Source: CAIKXD01 sp035439485 (GTDB lineage Bacteria > Bacteroidota > Bacteroidia > UBA4408). From it: DNA of 13,606 nt. A program made the translations under genes and the position numbers. This document shows, piece by piece, positions 1 through 6,110 of this stretch (position 1 is its first letter; each line of letters begins with the position of its first letter). The notes below the pieces were generated by a model that was not told the DNA's origin, did not search any database, and worked only from the letters and a program-made list of their open reading frames with translations. The stretch spans positions 1 to 13,606 of the forward strand of contig DAORKI010000098.1 in NCBI GenBank assembly GCA_035439485.1, written 5' to 3'.

Positions 1-41
1 AATTTGCTACTTTGGTTTTAATGATTTATATTATTAAGGCA

Positions 42-49
42 CAAAGATA
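42..49 (-). promoter_or_regulatory. Possible -7 promoter element reading leftward out of the window
   Basis: The minus strand reads TATCTTTG here, an exact match to the TAnnTTTG -7 element of Bacteroidota primary-sigma promoters. It points left, away from alkB, so it could drive a gene beyond the window edge. I see no clear TTTG -33 partner at the expected distance of about 19-21 bases. An eight-base degenerate motif is weak evidence in AT-rich DNA. Confidence 0.3.
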
Positions 50-58
50 TGAGCCTGA

Positions 59-76
59 CCCCACCTTATGGTGGGG
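59..76. repeat. GC-rich perfect hairpin downstream of alkB
   Basis: CCCCACC (59-65) and GGTGGGG (70-76) form a perfect 7-bp stem with a 4-base TTAT loop, in a region otherwise very AT-rich. It lies 19 bases past the alkB stop codon. On the alkB strand the T-tract precedes the hairpin rather than following it, so this is not a canonical Rho-independent terminator. It could still stabilise the 3' end of the transcript or be part of a dispersed repeat. Confidence 0.55.
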
Positions 77-94
77 GATTGCCCTAAAAAAAAG

Positions 95-697
95 TTAGAC
101 TTTCATTCTCCTGAAGGTTAAATTAATGCGTGGCGCTTGCACTCTAGCCATAGGTGGTAACTGATGCTGCCAATGTTGTTGTATACTTCCTTGCATCAAT
201 AATAAACTGCCATGCCCTAGATGTAGTGAAATTGTAGTTTTGCTTTTATTGTGTTTGAACATAAATTTTCTTTCGGCACCAAAACTCACAGAAGCTATAC
301 AGGCTGAGTCTTCTAGCTCTGTTTCATTATCGCTATGCCAGCCCATACTTTCTTTACCGTGATGGTATAAATTAAGTAAGCAACTGTTGAAATGTTGTTG
401 GCTTTTGTGTTCAATAATTTGCTTTAATAACTGCAACTCGGGCGTCCATATAAGTGCTTGTTTACTTTGTTTTGAATAGGTATAGGTAAATGTTTGATTG
501 GCATACAAAGCTACTTTTCTTTTCGTTATTATTTTTTTACCAAACATCATTAATTCATCATTTTTCCAATCAATTTTTTCGCTTAATATTTTCAACCAAT
601 GATTAGCTTCATTCTCTTCAAAAATGGTTCCGAAGTAGTATAACTCACCATCCATCGGTAAAAGATTTTCACGACTATCATGATTAAATAAAAGCAT
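95..697 (-). CDS. AlkB-family 2-oxoglutarate/Fe(II)-dependent dioxygenase (alkylated nucleic acid repair)
   Basis: This 200-residue protein matches the short bacterial AlkB-like branch of the 2OG-Fe(II) oxygenases. Family members oxidatively remove alkyl lesions such as 1-methyladenine and 3-methylcytosine from DNA or RNA in the cytoplasm, using 2-oxoglutarate, O2 and Fe(II). The double-stranded beta-helix core is recognisable. NLYHHGKESMGWHSD (109-123) contains the HxD iron ligands His121 and Asp123. The third iron ligand is His178, in QHQLPP. RINLTFR (190-196) supplies the arginines expected to bind 2-oxoglutarate. The N-terminal stretch around NLLPMDGELYYFG is also typical of this subgroup, which supports the ATG at 697. 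It is the last minus-strand gene before the left edge, 30 bases after the lipoprotein gene, with no Ada-type regulator nearby. The nucleic-acid substrate cannot be told from sequence. Confidence 0.9.
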   Translation of the reverse strand: MLLFNHDSRENLLPMDGELYYFGTIFEENEANHWLKILSEKIDWKNDELMMFGKKIITKRKVALYANQTFTYTYSKQSKQALIWTPELQLLKQIIEHKSQQHFNSCLLNLYHHGKESMGWHSDNETELEDSACIASVSFGAERKFMFKHNKSKTTISLHLGHGSLLLMQGSIQQHWQHQLPPMARVQAPRINLTFRRMKV

Positions 698-727
698 TAT
701 ATTAATTGGACATAAAAATGTGGATAA

Positions 728-1321
728 TTATAGGTATTTTCCATCATTATAAACTGTTGAACGATGAGGTTTTTCCCCTTTATGTTGTCTATAATCTTCA
801 AATTCAATTGTTTTTAAGATGTACTTATTTGTTTTTGAATCATAATTGAAATCAATGAAATAGTCGTATTGATGCTTGAAACCATTTGTAAATGTTATAA
901 AAATAAAATTAGCATTATTTACATCTACAAAGCCCATCAAATTGATGTACACTGAACTAAAATTTTTATTTTGAATAGTCGCTCCAGTATCAGGATCAAC
1001 TAAATAAATTTGGGTTTTTTCAATTTGCTTTGGCAGCGTTATATCAGGAAAATCATCGGCTTGTCCATAGGAATGTTTACCAAAATATAGGGTGTCAAAT
1101 TTTACTTTTTGTGTAAATTGAACAGTTTCAATGTATTTTTTAATGGCTAAAGAGTATAAAGATGCAAGGGCAGTATCTTGCCTTGGAGTACTTTGTTTAA
1201 TAATGATGGAGTCATTTTTGAGTGTGGCATTTTCATTTTTATATTTTCCATTACAAGACAAAAATAAGGAAAAGTATAAAACGCTATTTGAAGCTATGGC
1301 TATGAATTTAAGTACTTTCAA
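728..1321 (-). CDS. Hypothetical lipoprotein, start codon uncertain
   Basis: I do not recognise this 197-residue protein. It begins with a lipoprotein signal: basic N-terminus, hydrophobic stretch to about residue 21, then LFLSC with the lipobox cysteine at 23, so it is probably acylated and held in the envelope. The mature part is hydrophilic and beta-rich, with many aromatic and Lys/Asn residues, for example around NANFIFITFTNG and YDYFIDFNYD, and no catalytic motif is visible. The reading frame opens with TTG at 1321. No in-frame ATG lies upstream, because a TGA occurs at 1330-1328. An ATG at 1331-1329 is out of frame by one base, and removing one A from the AAAA run at 1320-1323 would give MNTLKVLKF. 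The gene sits 19 bases after ctlX and 30 bases before alkB, so it may be cotranscribed with them. Expression and start are uncertain. Confidence 0.7.
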   Translation of the reverse strand: MKVLKFIAIASNSVLYFSLFLSCNGKYKNENATLKNDSIIIKQSTPRQDTALASLYSLAIKKYIETVQFTQKVKFDTLYFGKHSYGQADDFPDITLPKQIEKTQIYLVDPDTGATIQNKNFSSVYINLMGFVDVNNANFIFITFTNGFKHQYDYFIDFNYDSKTNKYILKTIEFEDYRQHKGEKPHRSTVYNDGKYL

Positions 1322-1340
1322 AAGTATTCATATTTAAATT

Positions 1341-2228
1341 TTAAAACAACTCAGCCATCATACATCTTACACTTCCGCCACCAATTTTTTCAATACTTGG
1401 AATAGGTAAAGATAAAATTTTGTGATGTTTTTTAATGGCATTTATTTGAACTACATTTAATGAATGGTAAGCTGTATTTGACATAAGCATGATGCTTTGA
1501 TTTTGTTTATTTTTTAAACATAGCATATTGCCTGCAAAATTTTCAAGTTGTTGTAAACTTATTTCAATTACTTCTTTTTTGCTTTGCTCGAAAGCATTCA
1601 ATAGTTTTTCTTGTTCCATGATAGGTATAACTTCTAAGCAAATAACAACAACAACAGGGCTTAATGCCATAATTACATTGGTGTGATAAATAGGCTGTTG
1701 AGCGCGGTCAAAGGCTGTAAATGATATCACATTGATTCCTGTTTTTTCTTCAAAAATTTGTAGTGCTTTAATAGATGTTCGGGGCGAAATAGCAGCATAA
1801 GCAGTGTTAAAAATATGATCTATAACTAGGCTTCCAGTACCTTCTAAAAAAATATTTTCAGTTTCTAAATAACTTAAATCAATTAGTTTTTCTTGATTTT
1901 TACAAACTAACTCAATAATGTCTGAACGCCTTTCTATACGTCTATTTGGGTGCAACATGGGATACAAAACACATAGTTTTCTTTGATGCATGCTAATCCA
2001 ATTATTAGGAAAAATGGCATCTGGTTTTTCAGGTAGTTCAGTATCAGGTACCACGGTAACATCAATTTCATTTTGTTGAAGTAGCAGCACCATTTGGTCA
2101 AATTCATGGACGGCATTTTTTGCTTCATTGACGGCTGCAATGTTTTGAAAGCTATTTGTAAGCGCTGTTTCGGTATTATAGCCAAAACTTGCAGGCCTAA
2201 TCATTAATATTTTGTTGGTTGGCCACAT
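1341..2228 (-). CDS. ctlX: CtlX-type amidinohydrolase/arginine deiminase-related protein
   Basis: This 295-residue protein belongs to the guanidine-group-modifying (pentein) superfamily and resembles the citrulline-utilization hydrolase CtlX/arginine deiminase-related family. These enzymes attack guanidino or ureido carbons through a covalent cysteine intermediate. Visible family marks are the N-terminal NKILMIRPASFGYN (5-18), PDAIFPNNWIS (69-79) with an acidic residue at 70, FLEGTGSLVID (127-137), the likely catalytic His182 in YHTNVIM, and Cys289 in the C-terminal GGGSVRCMMAE, the nucleophile. Length is normal for the family and the triad looks intact, so it should be active; it is probably cytoplasmic. 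Its ATG overlaps the maf stop codon by one base (TAATG), which suggests translational coupling. No other arginine or citrulline catabolic gene is present in the window. The exact substrate (citrulline, arginine or another guanidine) is not determined by sequence alone. Confidence 0.85.
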   Translation of the reverse strand: MWPTNKILMIRPASFGYNTETALTNSFQNIAAVNEAKNAVHEFDQMVLLLQQNEIDVTVVPDTELPEKPDAIFPNNWISMHQRKLCVLYPMLHPNRRIERRSDIIELVCKNQEKLIDLSYLETENIFLEGTGSLVIDHIFNTAYAAISPRTSIKALQIFEEKTGINVISFTAFDRAQQPIYHTNVIMALSPVVVVICLEVIPIMEQEKLLNAFEQSKKEVIEISLQQLENFAGNMLCLKNKQNQSIMLMSNTAYHSLNVVQINAIKKHHKILSLPIPSIEKIGGGSVRCMMAELF

Positions 2229-2806
2229 TAAAAAGCTTTTAAATGTTCAAACAATTCTTTTACTGGTAACCCCATCACATTAAAGTAACTACCATCAATT
2301 TTCTCTACTGCAACCAATCCAATCCAATCTTGTGCACCATAAGCTCCGGCTTTATCAAAAGGTTTGTAGTTGCTCACATAAAATTCAATTTCTTCGTCCG
2401 ATAAGGATTTAAAAGTAACCACAGTGCGTACAAAAAATGAAACTTGTTTTTGATGCGAAGTAATACAAACTCCAGTAAATACTTCATGTTTTTGTCCAGA
2501 AAGCTCTTTCAGCATGCGAACTGCATCAGAAAAATCAACAGGTTTATTTAATGCCTTGTTATCATACCACACAATTGTGTCGGCCGTTATTAATATTTTA
2601 TTGTCTGGTAAATTTTTAATTAAATGATTGGCTTTTAATTTTGATAAGAATAGTGGAATTTCATGTGCTTTTAAATCATCAGAAAAATTTTCTTCAATAT
2701 CAGCTGTTATCAATTCAAAATCAAAACCAGCGTCTTTTAATAGAGCCTGTCTGCGCGGAGAAGCAGAACCTAAAACTAAGTTATGTATTGATAAATTTGG
2801 AAGCAT
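2228..2806 (-). CDS. maf: Maf-family nucleoside triphosphate pyrophosphatase (dTTP/UTP type)
   Basis: Maf/YhdE-type house-cleaning enzyme. It hydrolyses non-canonical or selected nucleoside triphosphates to the monophosphate and pyrophosphate in the cytoplasm; the family was earlier linked to septum inhibition. From the ATG at 2806 the protein has 192 residues, the usual size. Marks are SASPRR (14-19) for the phosphate-binding loop, TADTIV (74-79) with the catalytic Asp76, KPVD (88-91), PFDKAGAYGAQD (149-160) and GSYFNVMGLP (172-181). Gln159 in GAQD is typical of the dTTP/UTP-preferring YhdE subfamily. A longer frame starting at TTG 2854 would overlap the end of ubiA and add residues not seen in the family, so I prefer 2806, one base after the ubiA stop. 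Its stop overlaps the ctlX start. Confidence 0.93.
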   Translation of the reverse strand: MLPNLSIHNLVLGSASPRRQALLKDAGFDFELITADIEENFSDDLKAHEIPLFLSKLKANHLIKNLPDNKILITADTIVWYDNKALNKPVDFSDAVRMLKELSGQKHEVFTGVCITSHQKQVSFFVRTVVTFKSLSDEEIEFYVSNYKPFDKAGAYGAQDWIGLVAVEKIDGSYFNVMGLPVKELFEHLKAF

Positions 2807-2807
2807 A

Positions 2808-3767
2808 TTAATACAATAATAAGTAATAATATAAACCACTATACATGACACCAAGTAGCATTATTATTTTTAAAGTTCTACTGGCTTTATGATATTGTAT
2901 TGGCGCTTGAGCTTTACGTAATTGAAATAAAAAAATAGTAAAAGCAGTTTGAAAGCACAAGGCAAAATATATAAACGATGTCATGTCTAATGAGGCTAAT
3001 TGCTTTATTTGAACCAGCAACAAAAGTAGCATTTCAATAATAACCAATGTACTCACCACTTTTTTTGTTGTCTTCATACCATAAGCAATGGGCAGTGTGT
3101 TGCAGCCAAATTGTTGGTCGCCTAAATTATCTTCCATATCTTTTACAATTTCACGAATCATGCTAGTTAAAAATGCAAAGCCAGCATAAATGGCTACAAA
3201 TTGCAGAATATGATTAAAGTTAACCCCTGCATATTGCAATACAGTTTTATATTTAACTACTAATACAGGTAATTCATACAAAACAACAATCATAGGCACC
3301 ATGGCAGTTAGAATGGATGTTACTATATTCCCAATTAAAAGTTGTTTTTTAAAGTCGGTTGAATAAAACCAAAGTAAGCCAGTACATAAGAGATGTATAA
3401 AACCTAGTTTTATAACGCCAACGCGATAGGCTATATAAAACCCGAGGGCTACACCAACAATATTTAATAAGGTGTGTAACAGCATAGCTTGTCTTCTGCC
3501 GATAGATTTTCCAACCACCACTTTATCAGGCTTATTAAAGGTATCGATACGAGTATCAAAATAATCATTAATAATATAGCCCGCTGCTGCAATGCAAATG
3601 GTAGAAAAGCTCAGCAAGAAAAAATTAAAATGACTCATTTGTAGGATAATGCCTAAATTCATAAACTTAAGCATGCCATTGATTAAAAGATATCTGATAC
3701 AATATTGAGTAAAAGCTATTATCAATAGGTTTTTCCAACGAATTAACTTTAAGATGGCTAATAGCAT
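2808..3767 (-). CDS. UbiA-family prenyltransferase, polytopic membrane protein
   Basis: This intramembrane prenyltransferase of the UbiA superfamily transfers an isoprenoid chain from a prenyl diphosphate to an acceptor inside the inner membrane. About 319 residues and around eight or nine hydrophobic helices are predicted. The first aspartate-rich motif is NDYFDTRID (67-75), and the second is DMEDNLGD (210-217) following REIVK; together they should chelate the Mg-diphosphate. The Bacteroidota versions are often annotated as geranylgeranylglycerol-phosphate geranylgeranyltransferase-like, but the acceptor is unproven and no menaquinone, heme O or archaeal-lipid gene is beside it. I chose the ATG at 3767, which gives MLLAILKLIRWKNLL, a typical start for these proteins. 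An upstream in-frame TTG at 3782 would add only five residues. It follows the OmpA-like gene by 22 bases and is one base from maf. Confidence 0.88.
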   Translation of the reverse strand: MLLAILKLIRWKNLLIIAFTQYCIRYLLINGMLKFMNLGIILQMSHFNFFLLSFSTICIAAAGYIINDYFDTRIDTFNKPDKVVVGKSIGRRQAMLLHTLLNIVGVALGFYIAYRVGVIKLGFIHLLCTGLLWFYSTDFKKQLLIGNIVTSILTAMVPMIVVLYELPVLVVKYKTVLQYAGVNFNHILQFVAIYAGFAFLTSMIREIVKDMEDNLGDQQFGCNTLPIAYGMKTTKKVVSTLVIIEMLLLLLVQIKQLASLDMTSFIYFALCFQTAFTIFLFQLRKAQAPIQYHKASRTLKIIMLLGVMYSGLYYYLLLY

Positions 3768-3789
3768 AATTTTTATTTTCAATAAATTT

Positions 3790-4620
3790 TCACTGTTTTA
3801 CAATTTCAACCCTTCTGTTTAGTTTTTTACCATCCTCTGTATCGTTGGTGCTAATTGGGCAAAGCGAAGCCACACCTTCTGCCACGAGTCGCGATTCAAC
3901 AATATTGCCTGTTGAAATAAGGTATTTTTTTATACTTTCTGCCCTTTTTTTTGACAAAAGTAAATTTTTAGCGAAGGTTCCTGTATTATCTGTGTGCCCC
4001 ACTATGTAAATTTTTACATCTGGGTTTGAACTGAGATAATCAATTATTTGTTTGAGTGATGCATTAGATTCTGTTTTTATTTCTGATTTACCAACATCGA
4101 AAAGAATTCCGTAAACTGCAATTTTTCCATTTTTATTAATTGATTCTTCTAAACTTACAACTATATTTTGGTTCATACTTGCAACTTCCAAAATATCAAT
4201 ACTGTAACTTTTAGTATCTGTAGAATTGGCTGCAGTGTGCACTTGCATAATAACTTCTTTACCATTAATACTTGCGCTAAAAGTAGTTTTCTTGTCATCT
4301 AAGTTCTCACCGTTTACTTTAATAATGGCATCATGGTAATTCTGATTAATTTGCGCGCTACTAAACTTTTGATTTTCATTGTTACTTTTTGTGTAAAATA
4401 ATTTATAATGTTTTCCTCCTTTATTTATTTTATTCGCTTTGCCTTTCACATAATAAATTAACTCTATTTCATTGAAATCACTGTTTTTACAGTCGCTTAT
4501 AAAAAATCCAGGCATTCGATTAATGTATGGTGGTTCGGCATCTTTACATCGATTTATGTCTTGTGCATTACTCAAAGTGAATAATAATGTGCACATAAAA
4601 ATGGTAATATAGGCTTTCAT
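3790..4620 (-). CDS. OmpA-domain envelope protein
   Basis: A 276-residue secreted protein with a C-terminal OmpA/MotB-like peptidoglycan-binding domain. A signal peptide ends near SNAQ (residue 20). The N-terminal half (about 25-160) is a Bacteroidota-type region with a Cys25/Cys44 pair, RMPGFFI (35-41) and NQNYHDAII (92-100); I do not know its function. The OmpA domain covers about 165-276, with GILFDVGKSEIK (171-182), GHTDNTG (208-214), the SKKRAESIKKYL helix (223-234) and NRRVEI (268-273). The Asp in GHTD and the arginines in NRR are the residues expected to contact diaminopimelate. It probably links the outer membrane or periplasm to peptidoglycan. There is no lipobox and no obvious beta-barrel, so its membrane anchorage is unclear. 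A 145-base gap upstream suggests it starts its own transcription unit, with ubiA-maf-ctlX following closely. Confidence 0.87.
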   Translation of the reverse strand: MKAYITIFMCTLLFTLSNAQDINRCKDAEPPYINRMPGFFISDCKNSDFNEIELIYYVKGKANKINKGGKHYKLFYTKSNNENQKFSSAQINQNYHDAIIKVNGENLDDKKTTFSASINGKEVIMQVHTAANSTDTKSYSIDILEVASMNQNIVVSLEESINKNGKIAVYGILFDVGKSEIKTESNASLKQIIDYLSSNPDVKIYIVGHTDNTGTFAKNLLLSKKRAESIKKYLISTGNIVESRLVAEGVASLCPISTNDTEDGKKLNRRVEIVKQ

Positions 4621-4659
4621 TTTTTTAAGTGATGCTTTATAATTATATATTTTTTAAAG

Positions 4660-4675
4660 TGATATTAATATATCA
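4660..4675. repeat. Inverted repeat in the ompA-like gene leader
   Basis: TGATAT-TAAT-ATATCA forms a perfect 6-bp inverted repeat with a 4-base spacer. It lies 40-55 bases upstream of the OmpA-like gene ATG and downstream of its candidate -7 element, so it could be an operator or a small leader hairpin. The region is very AT-rich and chance occurrence is quite possible. Confidence 0.3.
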
Positions 4676-4706
4676 TTTGTTAAACTTTAATACTGCTTTA
4701 ATTCTA

Positions 4707-4714
4707 CAAAATTA
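4707..4714 (-). promoter_or_regulatory. Candidate promoter -7 element for ompA-ubiA-maf-ctlX
   Basis: The minus strand reads TAATTTTG, matching the Bacteroidota TAnnTTTG element. A TTTG (minus strand, 4734-4731) lies upstream with a 16-base spacer, shorter than the usual 19-21 bases. If used, transcription would begin near 4702 and leave a leader of about 80 bases. The position, in the only sizeable gap between kdsC-like and ompA-like genes, supports it. Confidence 0.4.
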
Positions 4715-4765
4715 TGAAAAACGAAAGTTACAAATGAATTATCTTTTTAACTTTGATTAATACCC

Positions 4766-5293
4766 TTACCAGGTGTGTGCATCAGCATCTAACCACTTTT
4801 GTTGTGCTTTTAACACCTGTTCAATAACATCACGCACACAACCTTTTCCACCTGCTAATTGCGATACATATAAGCAAATTGGTTTAATATCATTGGCTGC
4901 ATCAGCTGGGCAGGTAGAAGCAGCAACATGTTTTAAACATTCCAGGTCAGGAATGTCATCACCCATGTACAAAGTTTCTTTATATGAAATTTGATGCTCT
5001 AATAAAAATTGCTGTAACACTGGTAACTTATGATGCACACCCATAAAAATATCTTCAATCCCTAGCAAGTGCAATCGTTTGATCACAGCCTCTGATTTAC
5101 CCCCACTAATTATCAATATTCGAATTCCTTTTTTTACAGCTAATTGTAATGCATAACCATCCTTAATATTCATTACCCTTACTTGTTCACCATCGTTAAA
5201 GCAATGCACCGAACCATCGGTAAGCACACCATCAACATCAAAAACCATTAATTTAATATGTGGCAATAAAGTTTTAAAATTTTGTTGAAGCAT
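4766..5293 (-). CDS. KdsC-like HAD-superfamily phosphatase
   Basis: This 175-residue protein is a C0-type (capless) HAD phosphatase closely resembling 3-deoxy-D-manno-octulosonate 8-phosphate phosphatase (KdsC), which makes free Kdo for lipopolysaccharide in the cytoplasm. The four HAD motifs are visible: DVDGVLTDG (19-27) with nucleophile Asp19 and acid/base Asp21, IISGG (61-65) with Ser63, Lys89, and MGDDIPD (110-116) with Asp112/Asp113. AGGKGCVRDVIE (147-158) is the C-terminal loop that reaches into the neighbouring active site in KdsC tetramers. No other Kdo gene (kdsA, kdsB, kdsD) is nearby, and in Bacteroidota related enzymes can act on KDN- or neuraminate-9-phosphate-like sugars, so the substrate is inferred. 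Its ATG follows the DUF2520 gene stop by only two bases, indicating cotranscription. Confidence 0.88.
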   Translation of the reverse strand: MLQQNFKTLLPHIKLMVFDVDGVLTDGSVHCFNDGEQVRVMNIKDGYALQLAVKKGIRILIISGGKSEAVIKRLHLLGIEDIFMGVHHKLPVLQQFLLEHQISYKETLYMGDDIPDLECLKHVAASTCPADAANDIKPICLYVSQLAGGKGCVRDVIEQVLKAQQKWLDADAHTW

Positions 5294-5295
5294 AG

Positions 5296-6072
5296 TTAAG
5301 GATTAGTAGGGTTTAATTGAATATGCTTGCTCATAAGCTCATATATTAACTTCAATTTTGTATCGTTGTTTAACATGTTCAAATGTTTTTCAATAGTCAC
5401 TTCATCTTTTCGAATGGCTGGGCCAGTTTGAGCTTGAGAAGGACTAATGAAGTTTAACTTATGAATGCTTTCCTTAATTAAAGGAAACAATAAAGTGGAC
5501 TCATGTCCACAATCTTGCATCAAATCGTAAGCAATTTTTATACAATGATTAGAGAAGTTAGCTGCAAATACAGCTGCTAAATGTATTTCGGTTCTTTGCT
5601 GACTGCTCATGTAGTGTGCAGAAAGTCCAAATTGTTTGGCAATTTCTTCTAAAAAAACTTGATCCTTTTTATCCATACATTCTATCAATAATGGAAAGTT
5701 TTGATTTGCCATATTAATTCCTTTGGTAAAGGTTTGTAAGGGATAAAAAACAGCCGATTTATTATGTTTGCTTAATACATTAAGTTGAATGCTTCCCGAT
5801 GTATGCAATACCATTCCTTCGATAGAAGGAAGTTGATTGGCAATTTCAGCAATGGCATCATCCTTTACCGCAATAAAATACAAATCGGCATGGGGGTTTA
5901 CATGAGTAATATCGTTAATGCCAAGTGATTTAAAATGCAAAGCAAATTTATTAGCTTTGGATAATTCGGGATGGAATACTTGAATGATATGGTGATTATT
6001 TTGAACGAACTTTTCTGCAAAGTAACCTGCAACATTCCCACATCCAAATATGACAACCTTTAATGATTTCAT
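5296..6072 (-). CDS. Rossmann-fold/DUF2520 protein
   Basis: This 258-residue cytoplasmic protein has an N-terminal NAD(P)-binding Rossmann domain and a C-terminal helical DUF2520 domain, the architecture often annotated as 'F420-dependent NADP oxidoreductase-like'. The dinucleotide-binding glycine motif is FGCGNVA (9-15) after a short beta strand. YFIAVKDDAIAEIA (65-78) is the usual second Rossmann strand/helix, and HTSGS (90-94) follows. The DUF2520 part shows FYPLQTFTK (109-117), RTEIHLAAVFAANFSNH (160-176) and QTGPAIRKDE (215-224). The fold resembles ketopantoate reductase and pyrroline-5-carboxylate reductase relatives, but its substrate is unknown. It lies 38 bases after ccmF and 2 bases before the KdsC-like gene, so it may ride at the end of the ccm transcript or start the next unit. 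Confidence 0.85.
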   Translation of the reverse strand: MKSLKVVIFGCGNVAGYFAEKFVQNNHHIIQVFHPELSKANKFALHFKSLGINDITHVNPHADLYFIAVKDDAIAEIANQLPSIEGMVLHTSGSIQLNVLSKHNKSAVFYPLQTFTKGINMANQNFPLLIECMDKKDQVFLEEIAKQFGLSAHYMSSQQRTEIHLAAVFAANFSNHCIKIAYDLMQDCGHESTLLFPLIKESIHKLNFISPSQAQTGPAIRKDEVTIEKHLNMLNNDTKLKLIYELMSKHIQLNPTNP

Positions 6073-6110
6073 TGATATTTAAGTATCTGAAAACCTTTCA
6101 TTTGCTATTG

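Noticed and set aside
59..76. Hairpin as a Rho-independent terminator of alkB
   Set aside because: On the alkB strand the T-run lies before, not after, the stem, so the canonical form is absent.
1934..2185. 83-codon minus-strand frame within ctlX
   Set aside because: It lies wholly inside ctlX in another frame, and the ctlX frame has clear family motifs across the same bases.
2807..2854. Longer Maf protein starting at TTG 2854
   Set aside because: The extra 16 residues overlap the end of ubiA and are not part of the Maf fold; the ATG at 2806 gives the normal length.
3768..3782. UbiA start at TTG 3782
   Set aside because: The ATG at 3767 gives a typical N-terminus, and the TTG adds only five residues; it remains possible but less likely.
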